A stretch of 64,000 nucleotides of DNA from Pseudoxanthomonas sp. YR558 (GTDB taxonomy: Bacteria; Pseudomonadota; Gammaproteobacteria; Xanthomonadales; Xanthomonadaceae), in contig NZ_FPCI01000001.1 of assembly GCF_900116385.1 (NCBI RefSeq), positions 310,001 to 374,000 of the forward strand, in the 5' to 3' direction. How positions within the stretch are numbered: position 1 is the stretch's first letter; each line of letters starts with the position of its first letter. The position numbers were made by a program, and so were the translations under genes. The notes beneath the pieces are model-generated. The model was not told where the DNA came from and did no database searches. It saw only the letters and a list, made by a program, of their open reading frames with translations. Shown here in pieces: positions 8,618-17,762 of the stretch.

Positions 8618-9153
8618 TCGCCCTGCTGCTGGCCGTCCTGCTGACGGCGTGCGCGTCGCAGGCCAAGCACGCGCCCGGTATCGCGTTGCCGCCGTTGCGG
8701 CTCGCGCCGGCCACGCTCGGGAAGGAGCTCGCGCTGCAGCAGCGCCTGGTGTTCCGATTCGGATCGCAGGTGCGCGAAATGGATGCACTGCTCGAAGTCG
8801 ACGCGCGCGACGTGCGGTTGGCGGTGCAGGCGATGGGCCGCACCGGGGTCACCCTGCAGTGGGATGGCGCGCAGCTGTCCGAGCAACGTGCGCCCTGGTT
8901 GCCGTCGGCGGTGCGGAGCGAGCGGGTACTCGACGATGTCCAGTTCAGCTTGTGGCCGGCGGATGCCGTGCGCGCGGCGCTACCTCCCGATTGGACGCTT
9001 TCCGACAACGGCAGTACGCGTGAGCTTCTTCACGGGGGCCGTGCCTGGCTCATCCGTGAACGCGTGAATGCGACCACGCTGCAGGTTCGCAACGTCGCCG
9101 ATGGCTATGATCTGACGATCGAATCGGTGGCCGGCGGAGACGTACTTCCTTGA
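8605..9153 (+). CDS. DUF3261-like outer-membrane lipoprotein
   Basis: A 182-aa lipoprotein. A GTG at 8605 gives a short basic n-region, a leucine-rich core and the lipobox LTAC, so the mature protein would start at Cys about residue 17. The rest is soluble beta-rich sequence with no enzyme motif. DUF3261 lipoproteins are recurrent in aryl polyene operons, between the oxidoreductase and ketosynthase genes as here. They may form the outer-membrane end of the export route (LolB-like), which is inference. Longer in-frame starts lie inside the upstream gene and remove the signal peptide. Confidence 0.78.
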   Translation: MQRLIALLLAVLLTACASQAKHAPGIALPPLRLAPATLGKELALQQRLVFRFGSQVREMDALLEVDARDVRLAVQAMGRTGVTLQWDGAQLSEQRAPWLPSAVRSERVLDDVQFSLWPADAVRAALPPDWTLSDNGSTRELLHGGRAWLIRERVNATTLQVRNVADGYDLTIESVAGGDVLP

Positions 9154-10340
9154 ACGGCGACGCCATTTTCCTGAACGACCTTGGCATCGTGTGTGCCCTC
9201 GGCGCCGACAAGTCCGCGGTGCGCGAAGCCCTGTTCCGCGACGACGCGCCCAGGGGCGTGGCATCGAACGACGCGCTGATCGCCGGTCATCGCCTTGCAC
9301 TGGGCAGGGTCGTGGCACCGCTGCCTTCGCTCGACGACCATCCTGTGCAACTGCGCGGGCGCAACAACGCGCTGCTGCGCGCGGCCTACCTGCAGATCCG
9401 CGACCGCGTGCAACAGGCCATCGACTGCTACGGCTCCAGCCGTGTGGCCGTCGTGGCGGGCACCAGCACGTCGGGGATCGGCGAAGCCGAGAAGGCGATG
9501 GCGCATTGGCGCGCACAGGGAGAATGGCCTGCCAGCTTCCACTACGTGCAACAGGAGATCGGTGCGCCGTCGCGCTTCCTGGCGGCGGAAGCGGGTATTC
9601 GCGGGCCGGCGTGGACGCTGTCCACGGCCTGTTCCTCCAGTGCCAAGGCGATGGCGTCCGCGGCACGCCTGCTGCGTACCGGCGTGGTCGACGCGGTGAT
9701 CGCGGGCGGTGCGGATTCGCTATGCGAATTCACCGTGCGCGGCTTCATGGCGCTGGAGTCGGTGTCGGCCGAGCGCTGCAATCCTTTCTCCGAACATCGC
9801 CACGGCATCAACATCGGGGAAGGCGCGGCCCTGTTCCTGATGACGCGCGAGCCCGGACCTGTGCGGTTGGCGGGGTGGGGCGAAACGTCGGACGCCCACC
9901 ACATCTCGGCACCCGCACCCGAAGGCCATGGTGCGATCGCGGCCATCGAACAGGCATTGCATCGTGCAGGTCTCGATGCGAGCGACATCGACTACGTCAA
10001 TCTGCATGGCACGGCGACGCCGCAGAACGATGCGATGGAAAGCCGCGCCGTGGCCGCGGCGCTCGGCGCGCACGTGCCGGTCAGTTCCACCAAGCCGTTG
10101 ACGGGCCACACGCTCGGCGCCGCCGGCGCGATCGAGGCCGGCCTGTGCTGGCTCGCGATGGTGGACAACACCGGCCACCGGCTGCCGCCGCACTGGTGGG
10201 ATGGCGCGGCGGATGCCGCACTGCCGCCGCTTGCCTTCGTCGCGCCCGGCGACCGAGCTGCAGGGCCGTTGAAACATGTACTGAGCCAGTCCTTCGCGTT
10301 CGGTGGCAGCAACGCGGTGCTGGTGTTCGGGGGCGAATGA
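9150..10340 (+). CDS. Beta-ketoacyl-ACP synthase (pigment ketosynthase 1)
   Basis: A 396-aa condensing enzyme with the full KAS I/II triad: Cys in STACSSSAK, His in NLHGTAT and His in PLTGHTLGAAGA. The catalytic cysteine is present, so this is an active elongating synthase, not a chain-length factor. The start is TTG 9150, overlapping the lipoprotein stop by 4 bp. With the second synthase at 11526, the reductase and the dehydratases it makes a minimal type II system that builds the conjugated polyene on an ACP. No ACP gene is visible here, so that should lie upstream. Confidence 0.9.
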   Translation: MNGDAIFLNDLGIVCALGADKSAVREALFRDDAPRGVASNDALIAGHRLALGRVVAPLPSLDDHPVQLRGRNNALLRAAYLQIRDRVQQAIDCYGSSRVAVVAGTSTSGIGEAEKAMAHWRAQGEWPASFHYVQQEIGAPSRFLAAEAGIRGPAWTLSTACSSSAKAMASAARLLRTGVVDAVIAGGADSLCEFTVRGFMALESVSAERCNPFSEHRHGINIGEGAALFLMTREPGPVRLAGWGETSDAHHISAPAPEGHGAIAAIEQALHRAGLDASDIDYVNLHGTATPQNDAMESRAVAAALGAHVPVSSTKPLTGHTLGAAGAIEAGLCWLAMVDNTGHRLPPHWWDGAADAALPPLAFVAPGDRAAGPLKHVLSQSFAFGGSNAVLVFGGE

Positions 10341-10795
10341 AGATGGACGTGCTGTACGACATCGAGCGTGTGGTGCCGCACCGGGGGACGATGCGGCTGG
10401 TCGACCGCCTGGTGGCCTGGGGCGAAGACACCGTGGCGGTCGAACTGCGCGTCCCGGAGGAGGGGCCGTTCAGCCACGCCGAGGGCGTGCCTGCCTGGGT
10501 GGGCGTGGAGTACATGGCCCAGGCCATCGCCGCGTGGGCGGGTTGTCATGCACGCCAGGCGGGCCGGGAGCCTTCGATCGGCTTCCTGCTGGGCACGCGC
10601 CGCTATGAGAGCCGGGTCTCCTGGTTCCGGGCGGGGGCATTACTTCGGGTGGAGGCGCGGCGTGAGCTGCTGGGCGACAATGGGCTGGGAATGTTCAGCT
10701 GCCGCATCCTGGGGGACGGCGAAGAACTGGCAACCGCCAACGTCTCGGTGTTCGAACCGCCGGACGCGATGGCCTATCTGGAGAGTGTGCAGTAA
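10337..10795 (+). CDS. 3-hydroxyacyl-ACP dehydratase, hotdog (ApeP-like)
   Basis: A 152-aa hotdog protein. VVPHRGTMRLVDRLVAW and VGVEYMAQAIAAWAG match the FabZ/FabA-like dehydratase family found in aryl polyene clusters (ApeP type). It removes water from 3-hydroxyacyl-ACP to give the trans-2-enoyl unit; no enoyl reductase is present in the visible cluster, which explains a conjugated product. ATG 10337 overlaps the ketosynthase stop (ATGA). The longer open frame upstream is a shadow of the ketosynthase. Confidence 0.86.
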   Translation: MKMDVLYDIERVVPHRGTMRLVDRLVAWGEDTVAVELRVPEEGPFSHAEGVPAWVGVEYMAQAIAAWAGCHARQAGREPSIGFLLGTRRYESRVSWFRAGALLRVEARRELLGDNGLGMFSCRILGDGEELATANVSVFEPPDAMAYLESVQ

Positions 10796-11529
10796 TGAGG
10801 GGAGAGACAACGGTCCTGGTCACCGGGGGGAGCCGGGGCATCGGTCGCGCGATCGCGCTGCGGCTGGCGCAGGATGGATTCGACGTGGTCGTGCATTGCC
10901 GTAGCCGGGTAGAGGAAGCCGAGGCCGTCGCCGCGCAGGTGCGCGCGCTCGGACGCGACGCCCGCGTGCTGGCCTTCGATGTCGCGGACCGTGCGGCCGC
11001 CGCGCAGGCGCTCGACGCCGACATCGCCGAGCACGGCACGTACTACGGCGTGGTCTGCAACGCGGGCATCGCGCGCGACACTGCCTTCCCCGCGATGAGC
11101 GGCGAGGACTGGGATGCCGTGCTGGGCACCAACCTCGACGGCTTTTACAACGTGCTCAATCCGCTGGTGATGCCGCTGGTGCGCCGGCGCAAGCCCGGCC
11201 GCATCGTCACGCTGTCATCGGTGTCGGGCCTGGTCGGCAATCGGGGGCAGGTCAACTACAGCGCGGCGAAGGCCGGCATCATCGGCGCGACCAAGGCGCT
11301 GGCGCTGGAGCTGGCCAGTCGCGAGATCACCGTCAACTGCGTGGCCCCCGGCCTGATCGATACCGAAATGGTCAGCGGCGAGGTGGTCGACGAAGCCCTG
11401 AAGATGATCCCGATGAAGCGCGTGGGCAAGCCGGAAGAGGTCGCGGCGGTAGTGTCGTTCCTGATGTCGCCGCAGGCGTCCTATGTCACCCGCCAGGTGA
11501 TCTCGGTCAACGGAGGGTTGGTCGGATGA
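10795..11529 (+). CDS. 3-oxoacyl-ACP reductase, FabG/SDR family
   Basis: A 244-aa short-chain dehydrogenase/reductase. The cofactor-binding motif is VTGGSRGIG near residues 9-17, the catalytic set includes the Ser in LSSVSG and the YSAAK motif, and the C-terminus ends in the usual ISVNGG. It reduces 3-oxoacyl-ACP intermediates with NAD(P)H. The ATG shares one base with the upstream TAA stop, and its own stop overlaps the next ATG. As a pigment-cluster paralogue it should not be named fabG without checking for the housekeeping copy. Confidence 0.9.
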   Translation: MRGETTVLVTGGSRGIGRAIALRLAQDGFDVVVHCRSRVEEAEAVAAQVRALGRDARVLAFDVADRAAAAQALDADIAEHGTYYGVVCNAGIARDTAFPAMSGEDWDAVLGTNLDGFYNVLNPLVMPLVRRRKPGRIVTLSSVSGLVGNRGQVNYSAAKAGIIGATKALALELASREITVNCVAPGLIDTEMVSGEVVDEALKMIPMKRVGKPEEVAAVVSFLMSPQASYVTRQVISVNGGLVG

Positions 11530-12767
11530 GTCGCGTAGATCGACGCGTGGTGGTCACCGGCGCAGGCGCCATCAGCCCGCTGGGACACGATTGGGAAAGC
11601 GTGCACCTGCGCCTGCGCGAGTGCCGCAATGCCGTGCGCCACATGGAAGACTGGGACAAGTACGAAGGCTTGAATACGCGCCTCGCGGCGCCGGCCGAGC
11701 CCTTCGACCTGCCAGCGCACTACAACCGCAAGACCACCCGCAGCATGGGTCGGGTGGCGGTGATGGCGGTGCGCGCCACCGAGCTGGCACTGGAACAGGC
11801 CGGCCTGCTGGGGCATCCGGTGCTGAAGAGTGGCAAGGTCGGTGTGTCGTACGGCTCGTCGGCCGGCAGCCACGAAGCCATCGGCGATTTCGGTCGCATG
11901 CTCAACGCGCATACCACCGAAGGCATCAACGCCACCACGTACCTGAAGATGATGAGCCACACCGCACCGGTGAACATCGGCGTGTTCTTCGGCCTGACAG
12001 GGCGTGTCTATACGACGTCCAGTGCCTGTACCTCGGGCAGCCAGGGTGTCGGCTGCGCATACGAGGCGATCCGCAACGGCAAGCAGGTGGCGATGATCGC
12101 CGGCGGCGCGGAGCAACTCGACGCGACCGCCGCTGCGGTATTCGATACCTTGTTCGCCACCAGCGTGCGCAACCACGAACCGGAAAGCACGCCACGCCCG
12201 TTCGACGCGAACCGCGACGGCCTGGTGCTGGGCGAGGGCGCCTGCACGCTGGTGCTGGAGGAACTGGAACATGCGTTGGCGCGCGGTGCGACCATCCTGG
12301 GCGAGATCGTCGGTTACGGCACCAACAGCGACGGACAGCACGTGACCCAGCCCAGCGCGGACACGATGGCGCAGGCGATGCGTCTCGCGCTCGAGGATGC
12401 CGACCTGTCGCCGGACGTCATCGGCTACGTCAACGCGCACGGCACGGCCACCGACCACGGCGACATCGCCGAAACGACCGCCACGGCGGCGGTGTTCGGC
12501 AGCCGCATGCCGATCAGTTCGCTGAAGAGCTACGTGGGCCACACGCTGGGAGCGTGCGGCGCCTACGAGGCGTGGATCACCCTGCAGATGATGCGCGAGG
12601 GCTGGTTCGCCCCCACGCTGAACCTGGAGACGCGCGATCCGCGTTGCGCCGACCTGGACTACATCACCGGGGAAGGGCGCGAGCTGCAGACCGATTACGT
12701 GATGAACAACAACTTCGCGTTCGGCGGCATCAATACATCGATCATCTTCAAGCGCTGGAAAGACTGA
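11526..12767 (+). CDS. Beta-ketoacyl-ACP synthase (pigment ketosynthase 2)
   Basis: A 413-aa FabF-like condensing enzyme. Active-site residues are intact: Cys in TSSACTSGSQG, His in NAHGTATDHGD, and Lys/His in SLKSYVGHTLGACGA. It is the second synthase of the operon and is more FabF-like than the first. The pair may divide initiation and elongation of the aryl polyene, by analogy with ApeO/ApeR. It starts in an ATGA overlap with the reductase and is followed by a short 24-bp gap before the next gene. Confidence 0.9.
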   Translation: MSRVDRRVVVTGAGAISPLGHDWESVHLRLRECRNAVRHMEDWDKYEGLNTRLAAPAEPFDLPAHYNRKTTRSMGRVAVMAVRATELALEQAGLLGHPVLKSGKVGVSYGSSAGSHEAIGDFGRMLNAHTTEGINATTYLKMMSHTAPVNIGVFFGLTGRVYTTSSACTSGSQGVGCAYEAIRNGKQVAMIAGGAEQLDATAAAVFDTLFATSVRNHEPESTPRPFDANRDGLVLGEGACTLVLEELEHALARGATILGEIVGYGTNSDGQHVTQPSADTMAQAMRLALEDADLSPDVIGYVNAHGTATDHGDIAETTATAAVFGSRMPISSLKSYVGHTLGACGAYEAWITLQMMREGWFAPTLNLETRDPRCADLDYITGEGRELQTDYVMNNNFAFGGINTSIIFKRWKD

Positions 12768-12791
12768 CGTTCCACATCCACAGGGGGAAAG

Positions 12792-13229
12792 ATGGACAAG
12801 CGTTACGTTTCGCTGCTGCTCGCGGCCGTATTTGCCTTCGCCGCAGCACCTGGGTTCGCTGGCAAGCATGATCCGATGGATATCCCCGTCTACGAGCGGG
12901 TTGAATCCACAAACGGGATTCCACCCAGTGCCGCACGGATCAAGGCGGCCATCCTGCATGCGGGCAAGACACGCGGCTGGACCATGGTGGAAAGCGAGCC
13001 GGGGCGCGTCACCCTGCGTTACGCGCCGCGGACCCATGAGGTCGTGGTGGCCGTTCGTTACGACGACAACGGTTTCAAGATCGAATACGTGTCGAGCGTG
13101 GAGATGAACTATCGGGTCAAAGGAAACACGCCCGAAATCCATGGCAACTACAACCGCTGGATCCGCAATCTTTCTCAGGACATCCAGATGTCGCCTGTAT
13201 TCCACCGTGTAGAGGCGGCGGCGCCATGA
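12792..13229 (+). CDS. Exported protein of unknown function, pigment cluster tail (1)
   Basis: A 145-aa protein with a clear signal peptide (MDKRYVSLLLAAVFAFAAAPGFA) and a strong AGGGGGAAAG-like ribosome site just upstream. The mature part is small and soluble with conserved-looking aromatic and charged residues; I recognise no domain. It is preserved next to the ketosynthase and overlaps the following secreted gene, so it is probably part of the same operon and acts in the periplasm. No function can be assigned from sequence. Confidence 0.75.
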   Translation: MDKRYVSLLLAAVFAFAAAPGFAGKHDPMDIPVYERVESTNGIPPSAARIKAAILHAGKTRGWTMVESEPGRVTLRYAPRTHEVVVAVRYDDNGFKIEYVSSVEMNYRVKGNTPEIHGNYNRWIRNLSQDIQMSPVFHRVEAAAP

Positions 13230-13756
13230 GATTGCGTCACGCGCTGCTGGGCCTGGGGTTGGCGATCGTATCCTTCCAGGCACTTGCCGACGATATCATT
13301 CGCATATCGCCGCAGATCGAGCTGCGGGCGGGCTACAAGGGTTATCCAGAGTTCGAGGAATGCGCCTGGATGACGGAGTACCCCGCGCACCTGGTGGAGT
13401 ATGCCAAGGGGCAGGTCGAACTGACCGACGCCTCTCTCGATACGGTGCCGGGAAGGACATTGCGCGTGCGCATCATGCACATGCGCACGGCCGACGGTGG
13501 CGGCTTCTCGGGTCCCAAGTGGGCGATGATCCGGGCCGAGCTGTACGAAGACGGCAAACTCATCGGCCAGTATCAGCCCTATCGGCGCACGATGACGATG
13601 TTCCGCGACGGGTGCTCATCGCTCAGCAAGATCAGCGATGCATTGGCCGCCGACACGGCCGCTTGGCTGCGCCGCGGAAATTTCAAGATCGAGTATCCGG
13701 ACGACCAAGCCACGATCGAGATCGGCCCGGAAGAGGACGTCCCGCCGATCCAATGA
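13226..13756 (+). CDS. Exported protein of unknown function, pigment cluster tail (2)
   Basis: A 176-aa protein with an N-terminal signal peptide ending near SFQALA. The mature domain contains two cysteines (EECAWMTEY and RDGCSSLSK) that could form a disulfide in the periplasm, and an acidic tail. It starts in an ATGA overlap with the preceding exported protein, so the two are translationally coupled. No family is recognised. Confidence 0.72.
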   Translation: MRLRHALLGLGLAIVSFQALADDIIRISPQIELRAGYKGYPEFEECAWMTEYPAHLVEYAKGQVELTDASLDTVPGRTLRVRIMHMRTADGGGFSGPKWAMIRAELYEDGKLIGQYQPYRRTMTMFRDGCSSLSKISDALAADTAAWLRRGNFKIEYPDDQATIEIGPEEDVPPIQ

Positions 13757-13859
13757 TCGATACCCTGCGGTCGGCACCTGCACGGTATCCGAACATCGCG
13801 GCTGGCAGCCTGTGCGAAGGCTGCGACCCAGTCTCTTTCCCCCAAACAGGAGTAACACC

Positions 13860-14300
13860 ATGAAACGATTTCTGATCACTGGTCTGTTGACGATGGCGGT
13901 GCTGGCGCCGCGAGCGGATGCGGCCGACACCCGCGTCGAACTGCCGTTCCAGGAGCTGGTGAATTCGCCGGAAGCCAAAGCCGCCGGTATCGACGGCAGC
14001 GTGCGCTTCTATCTGGCCGGTCAGAAGACGCCCACCGTGGTGTCGCGCTTCGGCGAAGATGTGACCAACAAGAAGACCAATGGCGTGGGCAAGTCCGATG
14101 CCGAATCCTGCCGTTGGGTCGCCTTGTCGGCGTTGAAGGCCCTGCAGGAAGGCGCAAAGGATCGCGGCGCCAATGCGGTCATCGACATCGTCAGCTACTT
14201 CAAGAAGAACGAGTTCCGCAGTGCCACCAATTTCGAATGCCATGCGGGCGGCATCATGAGCGGCGTGGCCTTCAAGGCCACCTACGCGAAGGTCAAGTAA
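13860..14300 (+). CDS. Small exported protein often mislabelled excinuclease-like
   Basis: A 146-aa protein with signal peptide (MKRFLITGLLTMAVLAPRADA). The C-terminal half contains RGANAVIDIVSYFKKNEF, which recalls the YbjQ/heavy-metal-binding-like small domain. Homologues in xanthomonads are, to my knowledge, sometimes annotated as excinuclease subunits without evidence. The start is ATG 13860 with an AGGAG ribosome site 7 bases upstream; a longer open frame overlapping the previous gene is rejected. The nearby hairpin terminator shows it is the last gene of the operon. Confidence 0.72.
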   Translation: MKRFLITGLLTMAVLAPRADAADTRVELPFQELVNSPEAKAAGIDGSVRFYLAGQKTPTVVSRFGEDVTNKKTNGVGKSDAESCRWVALSALKALQEGAKDRGANAVIDIVSYFKKNEFRSATNFECHAGGIMSGVAFKATYAKVK

Positions 14301-14342
14301 ACCGCTTCGCGGTGCCCACTCGGCCGCCTTTGGGCGGTCGAG
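14301..14342 (+). terminator. Hairpin terminator region between convergent pigment and copper operons
   Basis: Two adjacent hairpins follow the stop codon: a 5-bp stem (ACCGC TTC GCGGT, 14301-14313) and a 10-bp stem with a TTTG loop (14319-14342, one G-T pair). No long T-run follows, but the position between two converging genes and the stem strength support transcription termination. Confidence 0.6.
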
Positions 14343-14351
14343 TACTCTTCA

Positions 14352-16739
14352 TCAATCGCCGGGCAGGCGCACGCGCCGCAGGCGTAGCGCGTTGCCGACA
14401 ACGGACGCGGAGCTGAGGCTCATCGCCAGCGCCGCGAACATCGGCGAAAGCATCGGTCCGCCGAACAGGCCCAGCACGCCGGCCGCGACCGGCACGCCCA
14501 GCGCGTTGTAGGCGAAGGCGAACGCCAGGTTCTGTCGCATGTTGCGCACCGCGGCTTCGGACAGCGCCTTGGCCCGTGCGATACCGCGCAGATCGCCTTT
14601 CACCAGCGTCACCTGCGCGCTGGACATGGCCACGTCCGTACCCGTGCCCATCGCGATGCCGACATCGGCCGATGCAAGGGCCGGGGCGTCGTTGATGCCG
14701 TCGCCCGCCATCGCGACATGACGGCCTTCCTGCTTCAACCGCGCAACGAGTGCAGCCTTGTCCGCGGGTCGAACGTCGCCATGGACTTCATCGATACCGA
14801 GGCGGGCGGCGACCGCTCGCGCGGTGCGCTCTCCATCGCCGGTAGCCATGACGATGCGGAGCCCGCCTTCGCGCAACGCGCGCAGGGCGTCGGGCGTGCT
14901 CGCCTTGATGGGGTCGGCTACCGCGATGCTCCCGGCGGGCGCGCCATCGACGGCAAGGAACATCACGCTGCCACCCTCTTCGCGCACTCGATCGGCATCG
15001 CCTTGCAGCGTTTGGACGGCGACGCCTTCTTCGCTCATCAATACGATATTGCCGAAGGCGAGGCGATGAACGTCTACCCGCCCGCGGACGCCGATGCCGC
15101 TGCTGGATTCGAAATCCTGTGCCGGCGAGAGCGCGAGGCCACGACGTCGCGCTTCCTGCACCACGGCGTGGGCCAACGGATGCTCGCTGCCGGCGTCCAG
15201 GCTCGCGGCCAGGCGCAGCACAGTGTCTTCGTCGAACGGGGGCAGTGCATGCACCGCCTTGAAGGCCGGACGGCCTTCGGTCAGCGTGCCGGTCTTGTCG
15301 ACGATCAACGTGTCGACCTTACGCAAGGTTTCGATCGCTTCCGCATCGCGGAACAGCACGCCAGTCTGCGCGGCGCGGCCGCTGGCCACCATCACCGACA
15401 TCGGCGTGGCCAGCCCCAACGCGCAGGGGCAGGCGATGATCAACACCGAGACCGCATTGAGCACCGCATGTGTCCATGACGGTTCGGGTCCGAAGAATCC
15501 CCAGCCCAGCAGCGTCGCCAGGGCCGCGCCGGGGACGCCAAGTACGAACCAGAACGACACCCGGTCCGCGAGCCGCTGCAGCGGTGCGCGGCTCCGTTGC
15601 GCCTGCGCGACCAACTGCACGATCTGCGCCAGCACGCTGTCGCTGCCCACTTTCTCCGCGCGAATGACCAGACTGCCGGCACCATTGAGCGTGGCGCCGA
15701 TCACCCGATCGCCGGGGCCGCGTTCCACGGGCATCGGTTCGCCGGTGAGCATCGATTCGTCGATATGGCTGCGCCCGTCGATCACCGCACCATCGACGGG
15801 CACCTTCTCGCCGGGCCGGACGCGCAAGCGGTCGCCGAGATGCACGTGCGACAACTGGATGTCTTCTTCATCGCCGTCGTCGCGTAGGCGGCGGGCCGTC
15901 TTGGGTGCCAGGCCGAGCAGGGCGCGGATGGCGGCGGACGTCTGCGAGCGCGCTTTCAGTTCCAGCAGCTGGCCCAACAGGGTCAGCGAGACGATCACCG
16001 CGGCGGCTTCGAAGTACACGCCGACATGGCCGTGTTCGCGGAACGAGGGCGGGAACAGCTCGGGCGCCAGCACGGCGACCACGCTGTAACCGTAAGCCGC
16101 CGCCACGCCGGTGCCGATCAGCGTCCACATGTTGGGGCTGCGATGGAGGATCGACTGCGCCCAGCGCTGGAAGAAGGGCCACGCGGCCCAGAGCACGACC
16201 GGAGTGCTGAAGGCGAACTCCAGCCACGTGCGCACGGTCGGTGGGATCACGGAGAGGTACATGCCTCCCATCGCGAGCAGCAGGGTCGCTGCGCTGAGGG
16301 GCAGCGTCCACCAGAAGCGTCGTCGGAAATCGGTCAGCTCGGGGTTCTCTTCGTCGTCCAGCGAGGGCAGCATCGGTTCCAGCGCCATGCCGCACAGCGG
16401 ACACGTGCCGGGCGCATCGCGCACGATCTCCGGATGCATCGGGCAGGTGTACTGCGTGCCGGGTGGCGCGATAGCGGACGGCGTCGCCACCGATGGGTGC
16501 AGATAACGCGCGGGATCGGCGACGAATTTGGTGCGGCACCCGGCGGAGCAGAAGTGGTATGACGTGTCGCCGTGTTCCGCGTGGTGCGGCGTGGTGGCGG
16601 GATCCACCCGCATGCCGCAGACCGGATCGGTGGCGAGCGTCTCGTCGATCGTCGAAGCGTCCTTGTGGCCGCTGCAGCATGCAGCCTTCCCCGGTGTCGC
16701 AACGTGTCCCTGAGGTTCGTGATGATGCGTACCGCTCAT
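14352..16739 (-). CDS. copA: Copper-exporting P1B-type ATPase
   Basis: A 795-aa Cu+ pump of the inner membrane. In order: a His-rich N-terminus, a YHS-type metal domain (DPVCGMRVD), a second metal-binding domain ([14 protein letters not shown]...CPLCGM), six to eight TM helices with the CPC ion motif ([11 protein letters not shown]), the phosphorylation site DKTGTLTEG, the SEHP motif of heavy-metal ATPases, and GDGINDAP. The classical CXXC HMA domain is replaced by the YHS plus CPMHP modules. The ATG at 16739 overlaps the regulator stop by 4 bp, so longer starts inside the regulator are rejected. The symbol is shared by convention with the unrelated multicopper oxidase at 18662. Confidence 0.92.
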   Translation of the reverse strand: MSGTHHHEPQGHVATPGKAACCSGHKDASTIDETLATDPVCGMRVDPATTPHHAEHGDTSYHFCSAGCRTKFVADPARYLHPSVATPSAIAPPGTQYTCPMHPEIVRDAPGTCPLCGMALEPMLPSLDDEENPELTDFRRRFWWTLPLSAATLLLAMGGMYLSVIPPTVRTWLEFAFSTPVVLWAAWPFFQRWAQSILHRSPNMWTLIGTGVAAAYGYSVVAVLAPELFPPSFREHGHVGVYFEAAAVIVSLTLLGQLLELKARSQTSAAIRALLGLAPKTARRLRDDGDEEDIQLSHVHLGDRLRVRPGEKVPVDGAVIDGRSHIDESMLTGEPMPVERGPGDRVIGATLNGAGSLVIRAEKVGSDSVLAQIVQLVAQAQRSRAPLQRLADRVSFWFVLGVPGAALATLLGWGFFGPEPSWTHAVLNAVSVLIIACPCALGLATPMSVMVASGRAAQTGVLFRDAEAIETLRKVDTLIVDKTGTLTEGRPAFKAVHALPPFDEDTVLRLAASLDAGSEHPLAHAVVQEARRRGLALSPAQDFESSSGIGVRGRVDVHRLAFGNIVLMSEEGVAVQTLQGDADRVREEGGSVMFLAVDGAPAGSIAVADPIKASTPDALRALREGGLRIVMATGDGERTARAVAARLGIDEVHGDVRPADKAALVARLKQEGRHVAMAGDGINDAPALASADVGIAMGTGTDVAMSSAQVTLVKGDLRGIARAKALSEAAVRNMRQNLAFAFAYNALGVPVAAGVLGLFGGPMLSPMFAALAMSLSSASVVGNALRLRRVRLPGD

Positions 16740-17131
16740 GCCTCGCCTCCCAGCGCGGATAGGATCGGGCACTGGTCCAGCGCTCCGTGGCCGGGGCAGG
16801 CGTCGACCAACGTCCGCAGGCCGTCGCGTACGCGCGTCAGTTCGGCGAGACGCCGCTCCACGTCGGCCAGCTTGTCGGCCGCGGCGGCGCGGATGCCGGC
16901 CATGTCGCCGTCGTCGGTGCGGCTGAGGGCGAGCAGGTCGCGGATCTCTTCGAGCGTGAAGCCGAGGACCTTCGCGCGGCGGATGAAGGTCAGCCGCAGC
17001 ACGTCGTCCGCTTCGTAGTGCCGGTAGCCACTGGCGCTGCGTGTCGGCGGGGGCAGCAGGTGCTGCTTTTCGTAGTAGCGCACGGTGTCGATGGGGACGC
17101 CGGTGCGGCGGGACAATTGTCCGATGTTCAT
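16736..17131 (-). CDS. cueR: MerR-family metal-responsive regulator (CueR-like)
   Basis: A 131-aa MerR-family activator. The N-terminal HTH is [21 protein letters not shown], followed by a dimerisation coiled coil (about 80-110) and a C-terminal metal loop with Cys112 and Cys121. CueR has seven residues between these cysteines and this protein has eight. The helix position that carries Cys in divalent-metal sensors has none here, which favours a monovalent (Cu+) sensor. The ATG at 17131 has an AGGAG site and follows a MerR-type promoter. Located directly before, and overlapping, the copper ATPase it presumably controls. Confidence 0.8.
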   Translation of the reverse strand: MNIGQLSRRTGVPIDTVRYYEKQHLLPPPTRSASGYRHYEADDVLRLTFIRRAKVLGFTLEEIRDLLALSRTDDGDMAGIRAAAADKLADVERRLAELTRVRDGLRTLVDACPGHGALDQCPILSALGGEA

Positions 17132-17154
17132 GCGGGAACTCCTCGAAGTACCTG

Positions 17155-17187
17155 CAGTCTGCACCCTGGAGTACGCTCCAGAGTCAA
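17155..17187 (-). promoter_or_regulatory. MerR-type promoter/operator of the cueR-copA unit
   Basis: Read on the - strand, TTGACT (17182-17187) is followed by the perfect palindrome CTGGAGCGTACTCCAG (17166-17181) and a -10-like region about 19 bp away. A long spacer filled by a palindrome is the layout of MerR-family promoters, which the metal-bound regulator untwists. It lies 25-55 bp upstream of the regulator start. Confidence 0.72.
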
Positions 17188-17221
17188 GGGGTAGGGCGGC
17201 ATCCGTGCCGCCCTTTCCGGA

Positions 17222-17752
17222 TCACGGCGAATGTTCCGCGTAAGGCGTGGTGGTGCCGTCGCGATGCAGTGCGAGCACGGTGTAGGAAGGCGCATCGACG
17301 CCTTCCACTTCCATTCCGGGAGAACCCATCGGCATCCCGGGCAGGACGAGGCCGCGGATGCCCGGCTTCTCATTCAACAGGCGACGGATGTCCGATGCCG
17401 GCACGTGGCCCTCGATCACGTAACCGCCGATCTCAGCGGTATGACAGGAGGCATGTGCGGGCAGGATGCCGAGGCGCTCCTTTACCGGGCTCATCGCTTC
17501 TTCGACGCGGTCGTCGACGTCGAGGCCTTCCTTGCGCAGGTGCTCGACCCACAGATGGCAACAGCCACAGTACGCATCGCGATGCACGGTGATCTTCGGC
17601 GCCGCAGCTTCCTTGGCTTTCCGTTGCTCGGCAGGCGCGGGCGTCGCTGCAAGGGCGCTCTCCATCGGCGCCGGGACCGCCTGCGTGCAGGCGACGAGCA
17701 TGGTCGCGAACAGCAACGTCGCGAGGTGGGGCAGGGGAATGCGATAGGTCAT
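17222..17752 (-). CDS. DUF411 periplasmic metal-binding protein
   Basis: A 176-aa protein with an N-terminal lipoprotein-like signal (lipobox LVAC near residue 21) and a DUF411 domain. The domain starts at KITVHRDAYCGCCHLWVEHL; the CGCC cluster, a later SCHTA and PGMPMGSPGM give a Cys/Met copper ligand set. DUF411 proteins are widespread in cop loci as periplasmic copper binders. The start at 17752 (after a GAGGAG ribosome site) is chosen because it begins the signal peptide. It follows copB after 10 bp. Confidence 0.85.
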   Translation of the reverse strand: MTYRIPLPHLATLLFATMLVACTQAVPAPMESALAATPAPAEQRKAKEAAAPKITVHRDAYCGCCHLWVEHLRKEGLDVDDRVEEAMSPVKERLGILPAHASCHTAEIGGYVIEGHVPASDIRRLLNEKPGIRGLVLPGMPMGSPGMEVEGVDAPSYTVLALHRDGTTTPYAEHSP

Positions 17753-17762
17753 GGCGTTCTCC

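Noticed and set aside
11481..13283. 600-codon - strand frame over the second ketosynthase
   Set aside because: It is a shadow of the FabF-like gene; no coherent motif.
13860..14300. Annotation as excinuclease subunit
   Set aside because: The product is a 146-aa exported protein without Walker or zinc motifs of UvrA.
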